A DNA stretch of 64,000 bases from Panulirus ornatus (GCF_036320965.1 NC_092271.1:19299529-19363528), one strand, 5' to 3'; shown: positions 37,341 to 49,584, counted from the stretch's first letter. A program made the numbers and translations. Notes: generated by a model from the letters alone, not told the origin.

Positions 37341-37679
37341 AGGGTTGTATGACCTTTAATCACGACAGGATTGTCCAACTGCCGGGCCACCGCACGCCAG
37401 AACCATATACATCAGGTCACAATGGTCGCCCTCCCGCTCTCTACCTCGCCCAAATTACTGACCCTCCATGAATCCCTCCGTCACGATTACATGGAACGAC
37501 GGTAACCTGTACTTGGAATCATATGGCTCGAGGTTCCTACGTCTACCAGGGCGAAGAAGACCAGACCCGGCACGTGACGTTGTTACCGTCTTTGATCCCA
37601 CTGTGAAACAAAACACCGTCGGCATGACCGGGGACGTTATCGTACATGAGACAGCCCCAACATGCGGAGGTGTCGTGTA

Positions 37680-38045
37680 TAAAATATCCTGACATTTAAT
37701 GTTATCGTGCATGAGGAAATCTGACACCTGCTGTTATTGTACGTGAGGCAGCCCAACACCTGGTGTTACACGTGAGGCAGCCTGCCAGCTGGTGCTATAG
37801 TACGTGAGGCAGCCTGCCACCTGGCGTTATTGTACGTGAGGCAGTCTGACACCTGGTGTTATTGTACGTGAGGCAGCCTGCCAGCTGGTGTTATTGTACG
37901 TGAGGCAGTCTGACACCTGGTGTTATTGTACGTGAGGCAGCTTGCCAGCCGGCGTTATTGTACGTGAGGCAGTCTGACACCTGGTGTTATTGTACGTGAG
38001 GCAGTCTGACACATGGTGTTATTGTACGTGAGGCAGCCTGACACG
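37680..38045. repeat. Minisatellite, 32-bp unit
   Basis: About eleven copies containing CACCTGGTGTTATTGTACGT and GAGGCAGTCTGA, some with CAGCTGG variants. Confidence 0.94.
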
Positions 38046-38049
38046 GTGA

Positions 38050-38559
38050 TCAGGTTATATTAGACTTTTATTTTTCTCCAGATCGTAAAAACGTCCATTA
38101 AAATCACATATTTCGCGAGGTCACATAAAATCCGTAAGTATCGGTTACCAGTTTATCAGATATAGATTACCGATGAAATATCCCTTAGTAATATAGTGGC
38201 ATGTTATTATCGTACACAAGGCGGCTCAGCTCAGGGATGCCGGGTACGATAATTCTACCTGATTTACTTGTAATAAGCACACACACACACACAAGCAATA
38301 AATTCAAAGACACTCCAGGGACTTGTTTGGAAAATTAAGTCTCAAGTGTGATCGTGCATCAAAGGAGCAAATTATGGAGGTATTACTATTTTTCTTGTAA
38401 TGATGGCCGACATGGCAGGGGTTAAAAATGTTTCAATCGCAGCCATCTTGAGGAAAACAGCTTAATCGAAAGAATCAAATGTATCAAAGGTCTTCACGCA
38501 TGTGTAGACGATATCACAGTATTAAAGTATATACATAGTCTTATTCTCTATGCTCGCAC

Positions 38560-38560
<1 letters not shown>
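38050..38560. other. Intron 2 sequence, AT-rich, no gene seen
   Basis: No coding or repeat structure recognised beyond a short AC tract near 38278-38294. Confidence 0.55.

Positions 38561-38561
<1 letters not shown>

Positions 38562-38640
<79 letters not shown>
38562..38640. repeat. (TA)n microsatellite
   Basis: About 40 TA units, left flank of the MITE-like element. Confidence 0.97.
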
Positions 38641-38645
<5 letters not shown>

Positions 38646-38850
38646 CTATGAGCCCACGGGGAAAATGAAACACGAAAAGTTCCCAAGTGCACTTTCGTGT
38701 AATAATCACATCATCAGGGGAGACACAAGAGAGAAATATAAGTCAGTTGATATACATCGAAGAGACGAAGCTAGGACGCCATTTGGTAAACAGGAGAGTG
38801 CACTTGGGAACTTTTCGTGTTTCATTTTCCCCGTGGACTCATAGGAATAT
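38640..38850. mobile_element. MITE-like foldback element with 53-bp inverted termini
   Basis: The left arm (38641-38693) begins TATTCCTATGAGCCCACGGG and ends CCCAAGTGCAC. The right arm (38797-38849) is its reverse complement with one mismatch. The internal region is about 105 bp and non-coding. The left flank is a TA tract; a second TA tract starts about 35 bp to the right. A TA target preference would fit Tc1/mariner-type elements (inference). Confidence 0.8.
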
Positions 38851-38882
38851 CTTGATCACGCGCAAAATTGTGATCCTTTCCA

Positions 38883-38971
<89 letters not shown>
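38883..38971. repeat. (TA)n microsatellite
   Basis: About 44 TA units with one GTA interruption. Confidence 0.97.
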
Positions 38972-38974
<3 letters not shown>

Positions 38975-38979
38975 TAATA

Positions 38980-39140
38980 AAGCCAGGTATCCAATTTATC
39001 GACCAACCATCCCCCTAGGGGAAAGAGGAACAGCTGGGTTGACTGTGGACCGACTGAAGCGATCAGGATTACCACCTATGCGGCGGACTCGACCCCAGGC
39101 TGGCCCGTGCATGCGTCACACGGCCAGCCACAGTAACGTC
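38980..39140. mobile_element. SINE-like repeat, second copy
   Basis: GCCAGGTATCCAATTTATCG, CAGCTGGGTTGACTG and GGACCGACTG match 32755-32880. The B-box region is degraded. It follows a TA tract, as does the other copy. Confidence 0.6.
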
Positions 39141-39149
39141 TGCTTCTAC

Positions 39150-39793
39150 ACGTACACGCAGGTATTACACAGACGACTCATGCATGCCATGCGAGGGGAT
39201 CAAGGAGACCAGCGCGAGCGACGAGGAGTTTCGGCATGATTTGGCCAGCGAGACACACGTGTGTTGGTCCACTGGTAACTTGCAACGTCGACGGCATTTG
39301 GAGATGGGGAGGGGGTCTTGTTCTTCCCTGCGGTGATGGAGGGCAGTGGTGTAACGCGGTGACTGGCCGCGTATGCGTGTGTGGGGGGTGATGACCTCTT
39401 CGTGCATACGGGGAGAGAGAATTACACCCCCACCCTCCCATCTCTCATTCCATCATGAAAGGTCCCCCCAAAAAAATTGTCGTGTGTTCTCTGTAGTCAC
39501 TGTTTCCTGGATTATTCTTTTTTTTTTCTTTTTTGTTCGTTCACCGCCATATATCATCCTCGAGGTATTTCTTACTCCTTTTTTTTTTTTTTTTGCTTGA
39601 TTTCGTTTCGTCATGTGGCTGAGCCGTTCCATCATCATCTCCCCACAATCAACTGCTCAACATCGACATATGGTCAACTTCGCCGAGGAGACTACATGAT
39701 AAATGTCTTCCTTTATGTCTCCTATGACGAGGACATGTCTATGGTCGGTGCGTCTCCTTCATTTAGCTCAGCTCCAGGACTTCGGATTCCATC

Positions 39794-39829
<36 letters not shown>

Positions 39830-40130
39830 ACCTTCCGTCGTACCTCCTCCAGCAGCACAGATCTTGGGACACCTCCAGTAGAGTGGCCAGAATGGTGATG
39901 CCTATTCCAGATCGGTCAATGACCAGAGTGTAATCTAACCCTCCTCCTCCTCCTCCTCCTCAGAACTCTCCTCATGTAGTGTTCAGGATACTCTGTCCAG
40001 CCACACCTTTCGATTCCTGTAATCCTCTCCCACGAATATTTCGCAGTCCAATTCCTACAATGCAACTGGCCGAGTGAGTGGAATTTTTTTTTTTTTTTCA
40101 TCAACAATGTATTTGAATAACGCTGAAGTC
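39150..40130. other. Intron 2 sequence, no gene seen
   Basis: A GT tract (39797-39828), a CTC tract (39943-39960) and several poly-T runs. Nothing coding. Confidence 0.5.
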
Positions 40131-40136
40131 TGTGTG

Positions 40137-40137
<1 letters not shown>

Positions 40138-40193
<56 letters not shown>
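40138..40193. repeat. (TC)n microsatellite
   Basis: About 28 TC units. Confidence 0.97.
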
Positions 40194-40196
<3 letters not shown>

Positions 40197-40199
40197 GGT

Positions 40200-42575
40200 T
40201 GCTGCAACCCTGACTACTCTTTTGTTTCTCTGGTGTTTCATCATCAGGTTAACATATTCAAGCGTGATATGAATCCTCGCGAGTCATTCACACACAGATC
40301 AGAAAGGACTGGGAATCTCGAAGTTTACACCCACTTTGAAAGGGCGTATCTGACATGTCGCCTCAGTTTCATTCCACTGTGATGTGGGATCCACTGTTGG
40401 AAATAACCTTATGCCTACGTGGGAGTGGCGTATTTGTACCAACCTCTTATGGGAGACCAATGTCAGGTGCCTTTCGAAAGTCCGAATACACAAAGTCTAC
40501 CTTCCACACTTTTCTCTGAATCCACGCTTCCCTTCACCATGGTAATTCCTGTAGTTTGGTGCTGCTTCTTCCAAGATCTTCGGTTTAATAAGTTGCTTAA
40601 AAAGGTCTCTCGACTCAGACAGATGTATGGAACTGTATAAGGATTTCATTTACCCTCGTCCAAAATCCTTTTCTCGAAAGTCCTCACCTTCCCCTTCTTC
40701 ATTCCACATTCCTTACCTCTTTTTCTCTTATATCTCCCAAATGCTGGCTGGTTCTTGAGCTCTATCTTCTCCATAATAGTTCTTGGTCCTTTCAACACTT
40801 TTTTTTTTCTTTTTACACTACGTTTCTTCCCATTTCCCCTTCCCACACTGTCTGTATCCTTCGAGTGGGATCCATCTTGTGATTCTCTCCAAAACAGACT
40901 TCACGGAATCTCGTTGCCAGAGCCTGACTCTGGAAATCGGTTTTCCTAAATTACGTTCCCAGAAATAATACGTCGCACCATAAAGTTATCTCCCTCATAT
41001 CCCTCCTCGGATTGTGGGTTCCTCTCAAGAGTTCTTTGCTCTCCCTCTTTTACCACGTCCTCAGACTCGACCATTGCCAGGGCTCGCTTTTCCAGGCTTT
41101 TGTGCCTGGACACGAGATCCAGTATTAACGGCCTAACAGCCCCCCCAATCCCATCCCCTTTCCCCCCGGACTCAACTAGTGTGCTACATGTTGGCATGGG
41201 AGTTCCTCCACGAGACCTTCAGGGAATGTATGCTTCCGTGTTTCAACCAGGGAACCACGTGCGTCTAGTCGACATGAACCAACGACTCTTTTTGTATCAG
41301 TTGAGCGGGGTCTTAATCTCGTGGCCTCCTGCACTGTCCTGATTACGCCTCCGGGTCATCACTTAACAGTCATCTGCTTCGTCAAAACTTTCCAAACGAC
41401 GGCAAAGTTTCACAACCATCACGCGAGGTTGTTCGTTACTGTTGCGCTCCTGCCTCGTCATCTACACTTGCTTGGAGATTCAACTCCCTCGTCCAGTGTC
41501 ATCTCCCTCCGTCCGTCCTCCTCGCAAGGGTTTATCAACGGTAACCTCTGGAGATCGTGGAGGGGAGACTGGATCACGTCATGGATGGAAGGCAGCAGTA
41601 GTGATGAGGAGAAAGTGAGGGCACCGAGCAACCTCAATACGTCCTAGACACAAGGGCTACATCACAGTGAGAGTGTATGTGGTCTTAGAAGTGTCCTCGA
41701 CACATGAAGGAGGTGTTAAGGACATTTCACTCGGTGGATGTACCAGCTTGATGTTAACGCCTTAATGACACCTGGTGGATGATAGACCCGAACCCCAGAC
41801 AAATAATCGAGGGACGATCTATCATCCGTGTCATACGTTACGTTACGTTATGCCATGTTACATCATGTTATTATGCCACCTTAACCTTCACAGACATTTC
41901 AGTCTTGTCATAACTATACTTTCCTCCTCTTCTTTCCTCACTCCAGGAGACGATACCTTCCATACTCGACCAGTTCTGGGAAGCTGTTTCCTCCCTCTGT
42001 TCCCACCTTTCCTTCCTCCTCTCCCTGAATCACTGTGATCCTCATCCAATCCAGATATAATCAAACCAGTCGATGCCCTCCTGCTTCACTTTTCTGATAA
42101 CATTTAAGTTTCCTAACCACCTCCTCCTGTGCCTTCATTACCAGTGCTCCGTCCTTGTTTTTTCTTCTGTCATTCATTCATTACTTAGTTAATAAATCGT
42201 TTGAAAGTACCTTATCCTTATCTTCATCTTCTGAGACTGTGGTGCGTCTTCCAGGCCAGCGCTGGATAAATGGAAATGGTTTCACTTGACCTTTTAATCC
42301 GGGTATATTTTGAGCTTGATATTATATATTCTCTCGATCTTCAGTGTCTCCCTTTCTCTCTGGCGAGGTATGACGGCAACGCAGTGAGCCAGCACTTCAG
42401 AAGATATCCTGTTTCACCTCTTTTCTGCCCAGGACCTGGGATGATGGAATTCAGTTCATACACAACACAGGAAAACATGTAACCTACACGACTCGTTCTT
42501 CGTAATTCTAGATATTTTTTTCCGGACGGTGAACGCGCTGACATTGTCATCCGGCAAAATCTCTCCGTCAATACT
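40200..42575. other. Intron 2 sequence, no gene seen
   Basis: The - frame at 41197-40946 is charged and could be a LINE ORF1 scrap, but I cannot support that. A TTACG run lies near 41838-41850. Confidence 0.45.
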
Positions 42576-42577
42576 CG

Positions 42578-42581
<4 letters not shown>

Positions 42582-42661
<80 letters not shown>
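42582..42661. repeat. (TC)n microsatellite upstream of exon 3
   Basis: About 40 TC units, complementary to the GA tract at 43119-43203. Confidence 0.97.
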
Positions 42662-42663
<2 letters not shown>

Positions 42664-42680
42664 ACCATATAGCTGCAAGC

Positions 42681-42733
42681 ACGTGTGTGTGTGTGTGTGT
42701 GCGCGCGCGCGCGCGCGTGTGTGTGTGTGTGTC
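42681..42733. repeat. (TG)n/(CG)n microsatellite
   Basis: TG repeats interrupted by a GCGCGC block. Confidence 0.95.
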
Positions 42734-42853
42734 TGTGTGTACTTGTATTCATCACAGTTTCTGAACCATGTGAGCCACCATGTGAACCACCAAGTGAACC
42801 ATATGAATCATCTGAACCATGTGAACCAGGTCGCACCTCTTCCTTCCTTGCAG

Positions 42854-42998
42854 CCCTGGACACGGACCCTCTGCCCCACATCCCCGCTTGCGGGCAGGCA
42901 GCTGACCTTTGCCGGGACGACCCCTGGTGCAAGCCGCGTCTAGACCGCTTCCGTGCCGCATGCAAGTTCCGTGACGGCCACTGCCGCAACCGTGACAG
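42854..42998 (+). CDS. Gfrl: Gfrl-like exon 3: first half of D2
   Basis: 145 bp, entering at phase 1 and leaving at phase 2. The acceptor is CCTTCCTTGCAG and the donor ACAG/GTAAGA. After a short Pro/Asp linker it encodes five cysteines: IPACGQAADLC, DDPWCKPRL, RAACKFRDGHC. The C-x3-AA-x2-C-x4-C pattern is typical of the second GFR-alpha domain, which in vertebrate GFR-alpha proteins is the main ligand-binding domain. The exon lies between an 80-bp TC tract (42582-42661) and an 85-bp GA tract (43119-43203) that could pair in the transcript. Loss of this exon would shift the frame. Confidence 0.92.
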
Positions 42999-43116
42999 GT
43001 AAGATACGCCCCCCTTGTAACATGCAAGTTCCCTCGAGATGTCGCCGATTGTCCCACTGTGTTGGGTAACCCGGCACAGGCGGGAGTGATCAGCTGACCT
43101 TTGTTTACAAACACGG

Positions 43117-43118
<2 letters not shown>

Positions 43119-43203
<85 letters not shown>
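43119..43203. repeat. (GA)n microsatellite downstream of exon 3
   Basis: About 42 GA units with one GG interruption. Confidence 0.97.
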
Positions 43204-43209
43204 GTCAAA

Positions 43210-44435
43210 AGACGTAATAATGTCACGTTATGGCTCACTAATGACCTGAGGGTGATGTTTTTATCTGATGCTCTGCATATTGTTTTGCTCTCATTTCTAT
43301 ATTCTTTACAGTACTTTTCGAGTTGAACTATCTATCTACCTTATTTTGTCTATGTCTCTTTGTGTTTGATCTGTCAACCTTTCTCATTCTGCTTCTGTCT
43401 CTTTGCGTCACACTGTCTCTCTATCTTTCTCATTCTATCTTTGTCTCATTGTACCAACTTCCCTACCTTTCCACTCACTTTGCCTCTTTGTCCAGCCTAT
43501 ATCTATCTATCTATCCATCTATCTTCAGCTTCTTTGTGAATGAGAGAACTCATTCACGCAGCACGCTGATGAGGATATAACGAAATGCCACAGAAGAGGA
43601 AGAGATTGTGGATGAAGTGAAGACAAATTTGAGTAGATAAGAAGTCAGGGAACAATTAACAATACCTTGCTGATCAAAGCCAGACAGGGAATGTGACAGA
43701 GGGTCACACAACTAAGAGTCATCATACACGAGAATCTAAGAGTCCATAGAACATACAAAGTAGATGGCACCATTAAGACAAGCAATGAGAGGTATGATAA
43801 TGAGAACTTTCACAACAAGAGACGAGAAAAATATCGATGAAAATGCCACATAAATACATACATAAGGAGCAGAGCTGAACACTTCCGTGTGGTATCATCA
43901 CCAAATAAAACAAATGGAAATAATCAAGAGATAATTCAGAAACAGGAAACAAAGAATATCGTGAAGAATGGAATAGATGAAGTACTATGAGAGGCTGGAT
44001 GAACTCAGACAGTACAGAAAGAAGTGAAAGATTCACGATGATAATCGACACATAGCAAGATAACTGAAGGAAAAATGATGTAAACTTAAAACTCTCTTAA
44101 TAAGGAAGAGACAGAGTTAGTAAGTCTGCAAAGAATGCCAATCCATAGCAAGTCTGCAAGATCGCCATGGAATATGACAAACTAAATATCAAACAAAACA
44201 TACGGGAAAGCTTTGAGAGACTGACTGTTCCCTACCCTACGAGGAGAAGGAAGAAACATAAGGGAACAACTGCTGTAGCGCTGAACGGAAATCCGATACG
44301 ATGGTTGGGATCATTACCCGATGTAGACGGAAGATACAATCACTTAATGAGCGTACCGAACCGCCAGGGAAACACGGGCACTCATTAAGACGCGCCTTTG
44401 GGGAAAAAATCTTTTCGTTGGTGTCCGTAGGTAGG
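43210..44435. other. Intron 3 sequence, no gene seen
   Basis: A pyrimidine-rich stretch (43330-43540) ends in CTAT repeats; the rest is AT-rich. No supported exon. Confidence 0.5.
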
Positions 44436-44438
44436 AAC

Positions 44439-44441
<3 letters not shown>

Positions 44442-44500
<59 letters not shown>
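44442..44500. repeat. (TC)n microsatellite
   Basis: About 29 TC units. Confidence 0.97.
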
Positions 44501-44503
<3 letters not shown>

Positions 44504-44634
44504 GACTCTCTGACTCGTCTCGTACCATCTCCAAACCGCATCAATCACCAGGTGTACGTACCTAAGGTGCCTGGTAATTGGTTGAAGTGATGGCTGCCTA
44601 CTGTATGTCTGGCCGTATGATATTGTGCATATTG

Positions 44635-44708
<74 letters not shown>
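44635..44708. repeat. (TG)n microsatellite
   Basis: About 37 TG units. Confidence 0.97.
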
Positions 44709-44711
<3 letters not shown>

Positions 44712-44799
44712 GAGGAAAAAGCAGGGGTTGTTTGAGAGGACAACAGCCCTTACGGTGTTATATGAGGTGAGGCATAGCTTCTAAATAAACAAATACGTA

Positions 44800-45170
44800 G
44801 AAAGGGTGGATGTGCTGGAAATGAAATGTTCGACTACAACATGTGTTGTGAGGAGGCTTAATTGAATTGATAGGGTGAGGGAGAGGTGTGACAGCGAGAG
44901 GGGTATGTGGGAGAGAGTTGAAGAAAATGGTGTGCTGAAATGGTATGGAGATATGGAGAGAACGAATGGGGACAGAATGACTAAAATGATATACATGTCA
45001 GAAATGGAGGGTACGAGGAAAATGAAAAGGAAAAAACAACAACGAAGGAGGCGGTGGTAGGACGGAGTGAAAAATGCTTTGTGTGTTCGTGGCCTCAACA
45101 TGCAGGAGGGTGTGAGGCGTGCAAGGGATAAGAGTGAAATGGAGCGATGTGGTGTACGGACTCCGCCTAC
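44800..45170 (+). mobile_element. LINE 3' fragment, same family as 8.4 kb
   Basis: Broken + frames read VDVLEMKCSTTTCVVRRLN, then WERVEENGVLKWYGDMERTN, GDRMTKMIYMSEMEGTR, then after a stop DGVKNALCVRGLNMQEGVRR. This is the recognisable C-terminal end of a LINE reverse-transcriptase ORF. At least three stops interrupt it. The 8.4-kb copy shares the VLKWxxxMER core. Confidence 0.65.
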
Positions 45171-45523
45171 ACGAAGTAATACCGCAAGTGGAGAGTCACC
45201 TTCGGCACGGCTGTATCAATGGGAGCACAGTCTCGTTAAAAGAGAACTTCCCACTCCCAAGGAGTTCACTATTTCCCTGCGACTAGAAGTAGCGCAACCT
45301 TGGAGATGCGGGAGCTCCTGGTAAGTAGTCCTGGGTAACACCAGGACTCTTTCTAGGAAAGGTGTCCTGAGGCGATTCTGGGTGGATATTAATGCTTTCA
45401 CTACCTCCTTTCATTTCAACAAACCAAACACACCACTTTCGACCTTTTTTTCTTTCTGTTCTTCTCTTCACACTATTCACCTGTGTCCATAATATTTTCT
45501 TACTCTCTTTGAGGTTCACTGAT

Positions 45524-45597
<74 letters not shown>
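45524..45597. repeat. (TC)n microsatellite
   Basis: About 37 TC units. Confidence 0.97.
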
Positions 45598-45599
<2 letters not shown>

Positions 45600-46017
45600 C
45601 TTTCCATTGGCCCTCATAGCCCTCTTTCCTGCTGCTTTCTCGTGCAGGCCTCCCAGTTAATCGCACTCCTTCCCATAAACACCGTGTGCCTATACCTCCC
45701 GCCTTCCATGGTGGTGATGGAAGTTTCGGTGGTGGTGCGGTGGAGCGGGTGACCCTAGTGCTGCTGACGGTACTAAAGGTGGCAGTAATGGCGTGGAGTC
45801 TTGTAGGAAACCACCTGGGAGCTATCTCCAAGTCATTCTAGCCTGCCATATTCTTCTCGACTCGGCCTCTTCCTCCTACTCTTCTTCTTCTTCTTCTTCT
45901 TCTTAGTTCTTCTTCCACCCAGCATATCCATTTCCATATACTTTTTCACCCTCACCCAATCATCATCCTAGCCTTCTCTCTTCCCTTTTCCTTCCTTTCA
46001 TTCTCTCTTCTTCTATC

Positions 46018-46021
<4 letters not shown>

Positions 46022-46097
<76 letters not shown>
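46022..46097. repeat. (TC)n microsatellite
   Basis: About 38 TC units. Confidence 0.97.
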
Positions 46098-46100
<3 letters not shown>

Positions 46101-46374
46101 ATTCTCCTGGCCTCCACAGCACACCTCAATCTCCTCTTCAATTACTGGCTTCGTGTGAGTCATGGCCGAAGACCCTGTAATTCCCTGCAATCAGAAAACC
46201 TGGGTTTAAGACCAGACGCCGAAGGGGACAGACCCAGGGAGTCAAAGTAACGCAAGGGCTGATCAGACCCAGGATATTCGAGGTTAGTTCCGAGGACAGG
46301 ATGCAGAGGACCTACGAACCAAAGAGATGGTCGAAGTCGTGAAACGAACGGACCTGGAGAGGGAGCTAACAGAA

Positions 46375-46460
46375 CGCCCACCCAGGGGAACGAACGGCCA
46401 GAATGTCCCATGGGAACGAACGACCAGAATGCTTCACAAGAACGAACGACCTGAAAGCCG
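46375..46460. repeat. Short tandem repeat with GAACGAACGACCAGAATG
   Basis: Three copies at about 30-bp spacing. Confidence 0.8.
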
Positions 46461-46725
46461 TACGAACCGGGCGATGAGAGATTCCCCAATGAGGAGCACA
46501 CGAAACGTGCGGGTCCCGGGAAAGGGAGAAACAGGCGAACGCGAAGCGAAGGTCAGCGGCGAGGGAGTTGCGTGCGGGAGGCCTGGTCAGGTCACGCACA
46601 CCCTCCGCCAGGGAGGGATGGAGGGAGGAGGGGTGGGTCAGGTCACGCTAAGGAAGATGGGGAGGAGGGCGGGAGGGAAGGCCACCATGATATGGTGCTA
46701 ATCTTTTTTTTTTCAGCAAATTGCT

Positions 46726-46740
46726 CTCTCTGTCTCTCTG

Positions 46741-46801
<61 letters not shown>
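46726..46801. repeat. (TC)n microsatellite
   Basis: About 36 TC units with CTG interruptions at the start. Confidence 0.96.
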
Positions 46802-46804
<3 letters not shown>

Positions 46805-46979
46805 GGTTAACGATAGCGGCGGAGTGAGCCAGCACAAGCTGTTGAGTTTACCTTCCTTGGCTAAGGCTGTTATCTTTCAATACCACACTCGACAACAAAT
46901 GACTCTCAAATATCTTCTTGCGGTGAGCGCTACGCGCTTCCTAAGATCTCTTCACAGATACTCGTAGGTAGGTAGGTGC

Positions 46980-47235
46980 CCTACGTCCCCCATATGATCT
47001 ACATCTACCATCACCACATAATCTACCTCCACCATCACCATATAATCTACCCCTACCATCACCAAAACATGTAACCCTACCATCACCACCAATACGTCAC
47101 TATCACCAACCCCACCGCTACCTGCATTCACACCAGCGCTCATGTAACCTCCGGTGCGACTACAACTTGCACCATCTTCACCATCCATCTCCACAACCAC
47201 CTCCTCTTCCTTCACCATCACCAACAGTACCTCCA
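46980..47235. repeat. Diverged CTACCATCACCA repeat region
   Basis: Imperfect units of about 24 bp built from CTACCATCACCA with variable ends. Confidence 0.7.
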
Positions 47236-47589
47236 CCATTTACTACTACGACAAAACCCTCCTTCCTGGTAACCTACCAATACTGGGTTAAGACGAGATA
47301 TCACTGCACCACTGTCAGGAGAGACGGGTGAGATAAATGAATTATTTCCTTCATAACCAACAGTGGCAAAACCTATCGACTGCCTTGCTAAGAGAAGGTA
47401 CAGTGTTTACTCCGCCACCTGTAGGATATTCATCACAAATATCATGAGAAGATTTCGGGGAGAAACGTTCGAGCTTCGCTCGCCAGAGGACATTTTCTGA
47501 TCGTCGCCTCGAAGAAAACTTGTATTCGAGTTTATCCCCAAGAACATGACGTGGTTGATCAGCCAGGTTCTTCTGGCCTCGAAAAGAAG

Positions 47590-48740
47590 TCTTTTTTTTT
47601 TTTTCTAAGGTTCCAGTCACGGGCAAAAGTCCACATCAAGGCTGGGCCTCAATCGAAATATAGAGAAAGTTATGGAACGGAGAAAGGAAAGAGAAAGGAA
47701 AGTACTTGCGAACTTTGGAGGAGGTGAAAAACCTTAAGTCTTTTGAAATGTGCCAGGTCATAGCTATAGGGAAAGACATGAGTAGGTAGAGAGTTCCAAA
47801 GCCTCGACGTGTAGGGAGAAAAAAAGCAGGTATCAAGATGATAGCCCACCCTTGAGTTGTTGCTGGCCACACAACAATCATGTGACGCAGCAGCTTGCCG
47901 AGTATAGAAGAGAGAAAGTGAACCAACACTGCGGCGTAAGGTAAGGGGGGGTCAAGTTTGGAAGTTAGCCTGGAATAGTTTATGAGTCGGACAGCTGTCG
48001 ACTTAACTCTGTCAAGTACGGAGGTAAGAGTTCGAACCAATCCAAATGAGAAAGCAGTACTCCAAACAGGGACGAATCAATCCCTTGTATAAACGGGGCA
48101 ACTGTTCAGAAGAAAAGTTTCGACATCTAAACAGGACACCCAATTCCTTAGAAGCAGACTTAGCAATTCCCGTAATGTGAGGTTTCCAAGAAAGAGTGGA
48201 CGTTACAGTAATACCAAGTATGTTCATTAATTCAATAGGTGGAATTACAGAACCGTCAAAGGAGAGACGTGAGTTGTGAGGAGCTTTCGATAGAGCGATG
48301 GGTAGAAATTGGGTCTTGGAGGCATTAAACTTAAGATTTTGCCTACCCCACTGAGATATCATGTCCAAGTCTGAGTTTCCTGAGAAAGCTGTGTCAAGAC
48401 GAGATGCAGATTGAGTGAGAGAAGATGGAGCAGAATTGAAGGATGTGGATTAATGCAGTGTTCAGTCGTCAGCGTACGAGTGTACTGGATTATGTGAGGA
48501 GGAGAAAAAATCGTTAAAATTTGGAGAAAAAGTGTAGGGGACAGGACAGAACCTTGAGGGACAAAGCTGTTGATGGAGAAAAGGGGGAAGGCTGATCCAT
48601 CAACAACCACAGAGATAGATCGGCCAGAGAGGAAGCTAGATGTGAAGGAGCAAAGTGAGGGAGGGAAGCCAAAAAAAAAGAAAGGGAGCTTTAGAAATGA
48701 GAACCCGATGCCATACCCTGTCAAAAGCCTTTCAAGTCAG
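47590..48740 (-). mobile_element. 5'-truncated LINE fragment with RT YADD motif and poly(A) end
   Basis: On the - strand: SINSFVPQGSVLSPTLF (about 48565), a SYADD motif (YADD at 48476-48465, the RT catalytic aspartates), then KTQFLPIALSK, ELMNILGITVTSTLSWKPHI, SASKELGVLFRC, YKGLIRPCLEYC, and at about 47830-47720 SRLWNSLPTHVFPYSYDL. This is RT motifs 4 and 5 through the C-terminal end of a Jockey/CR1-like LINE. Stops and frameshifts occur, including a stop right after YADD. A poly-T run at 47591-47604 is its poly(A) tail. The 12-mer TCTTCTGGCCTC flanks it at 47569-47580 and 48743-48754. Confidence 0.82.
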
Positions 48741-48840
48741 GGTCTTCTGGCCTCTCCAAGAACATGAGGTGGTCGTTCAACCAAGATCTTCTGGCCTCCC
48801 TAAGAACATGACGTGGTCAATTAGTGCAAGTCTTCTAGCC
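48741..48840. repeat. 48-bp tandem unit flanking the LINE
   Basis: Two copies contain TCTTCTGGCCTC and AAGAACATGACGTGGTC. A third lies on the other side of the LINE at 47540-47585, so the LINE probably inserted into this array. Confidence 0.7.
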
Positions 48841-48844
48841 TTTT

Positions 48845-49435
48845 CAGCTCGCTTCCCATTTGCTACCTCTCTGGCCAGTATACTTTCCCCTCCAATTAAG
48901 TCATCTCCATTAGCTCCACTTCTCTGTCTGTCTGAACCTTCTTCTCTCCATTCGTATCTCTTGCCCAGCCTCCTTCCTTATACTCTCAATCACCCTTTAC
49001 TTCCCCGCACCTCTCCATCATCATCTATAGCCTCCCTCATCCATCTTCTTAAGAGTTTCCCACGTCGGCAGCAACACCATCATCACCTCCTCCTAGCTTT
49101 CTACCTCCCTACTACACTCCCCTTGCACCTCAATGTTCTTCCCTCTCCCCTCCCTCTCATCCCGTCCCACGACCGCTCCCTGCTCCCGTCACGTCCGACT
49201 CAAGGGGCGTTATCCTGCGGAGGGAGGGAGAGAGGGAGGGAGGGAGGGAGAGGAAGACCCTAACAAGTTCTGGAAAGTTATCTAAGATTACTGTCAGCTG
49301 TTCCTGCCATTAGACGGGAAGTTTGTTGTTAGAAATTTGTGAGAGACTGGGGAAATGAGAGGCGGAATAGGGTCGGGGTGATACAGGGTGGTCGGGGGTG
49401 AAAGGGGGGGGGGAAAGTAGGGACGGACGGGGAAG
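48845..49435. other. Intron 3 sequence, pyrimidine-rich, no gene seen
   Basis: Low-complexity CT-rich stretch to 49150, then GGGA repeats at 49220-49250. Nothing coding. Confidence 0.5.
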
Positions 49436-49436
49436 C

Positions 49437-49438
<2 letters not shown>

Positions 49439-49529
<91 letters not shown>
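49439..49529. repeat. (GA)n microsatellite
   Basis: About 45 GA units. Confidence 0.97.
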
Positions 49530-49534
<5 letters not shown>

Positions 49535-49584
49535 GAGAGATAGGGAGGGAGGATCACGTCAATATTAATATGACTTTTAAACAT

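Noticed and set aside
40946..41197. Charged 83-codon - strand ORF
   Set aside because: Vaguely like a LINE ORF1 segment, but no motif is clear enough to support a call.
42456..43238. 260-codon ORF on the - strand
   Set aside because: Antisense shadow of exon 3 joined to flanking TC/GA microsatellites (Ser-Leu and Arg-Glu runs).
44161..44388. 73-codon + strand ORF
   Set aside because: Basic, low-similarity peptide with no recognisable family; likely chance.
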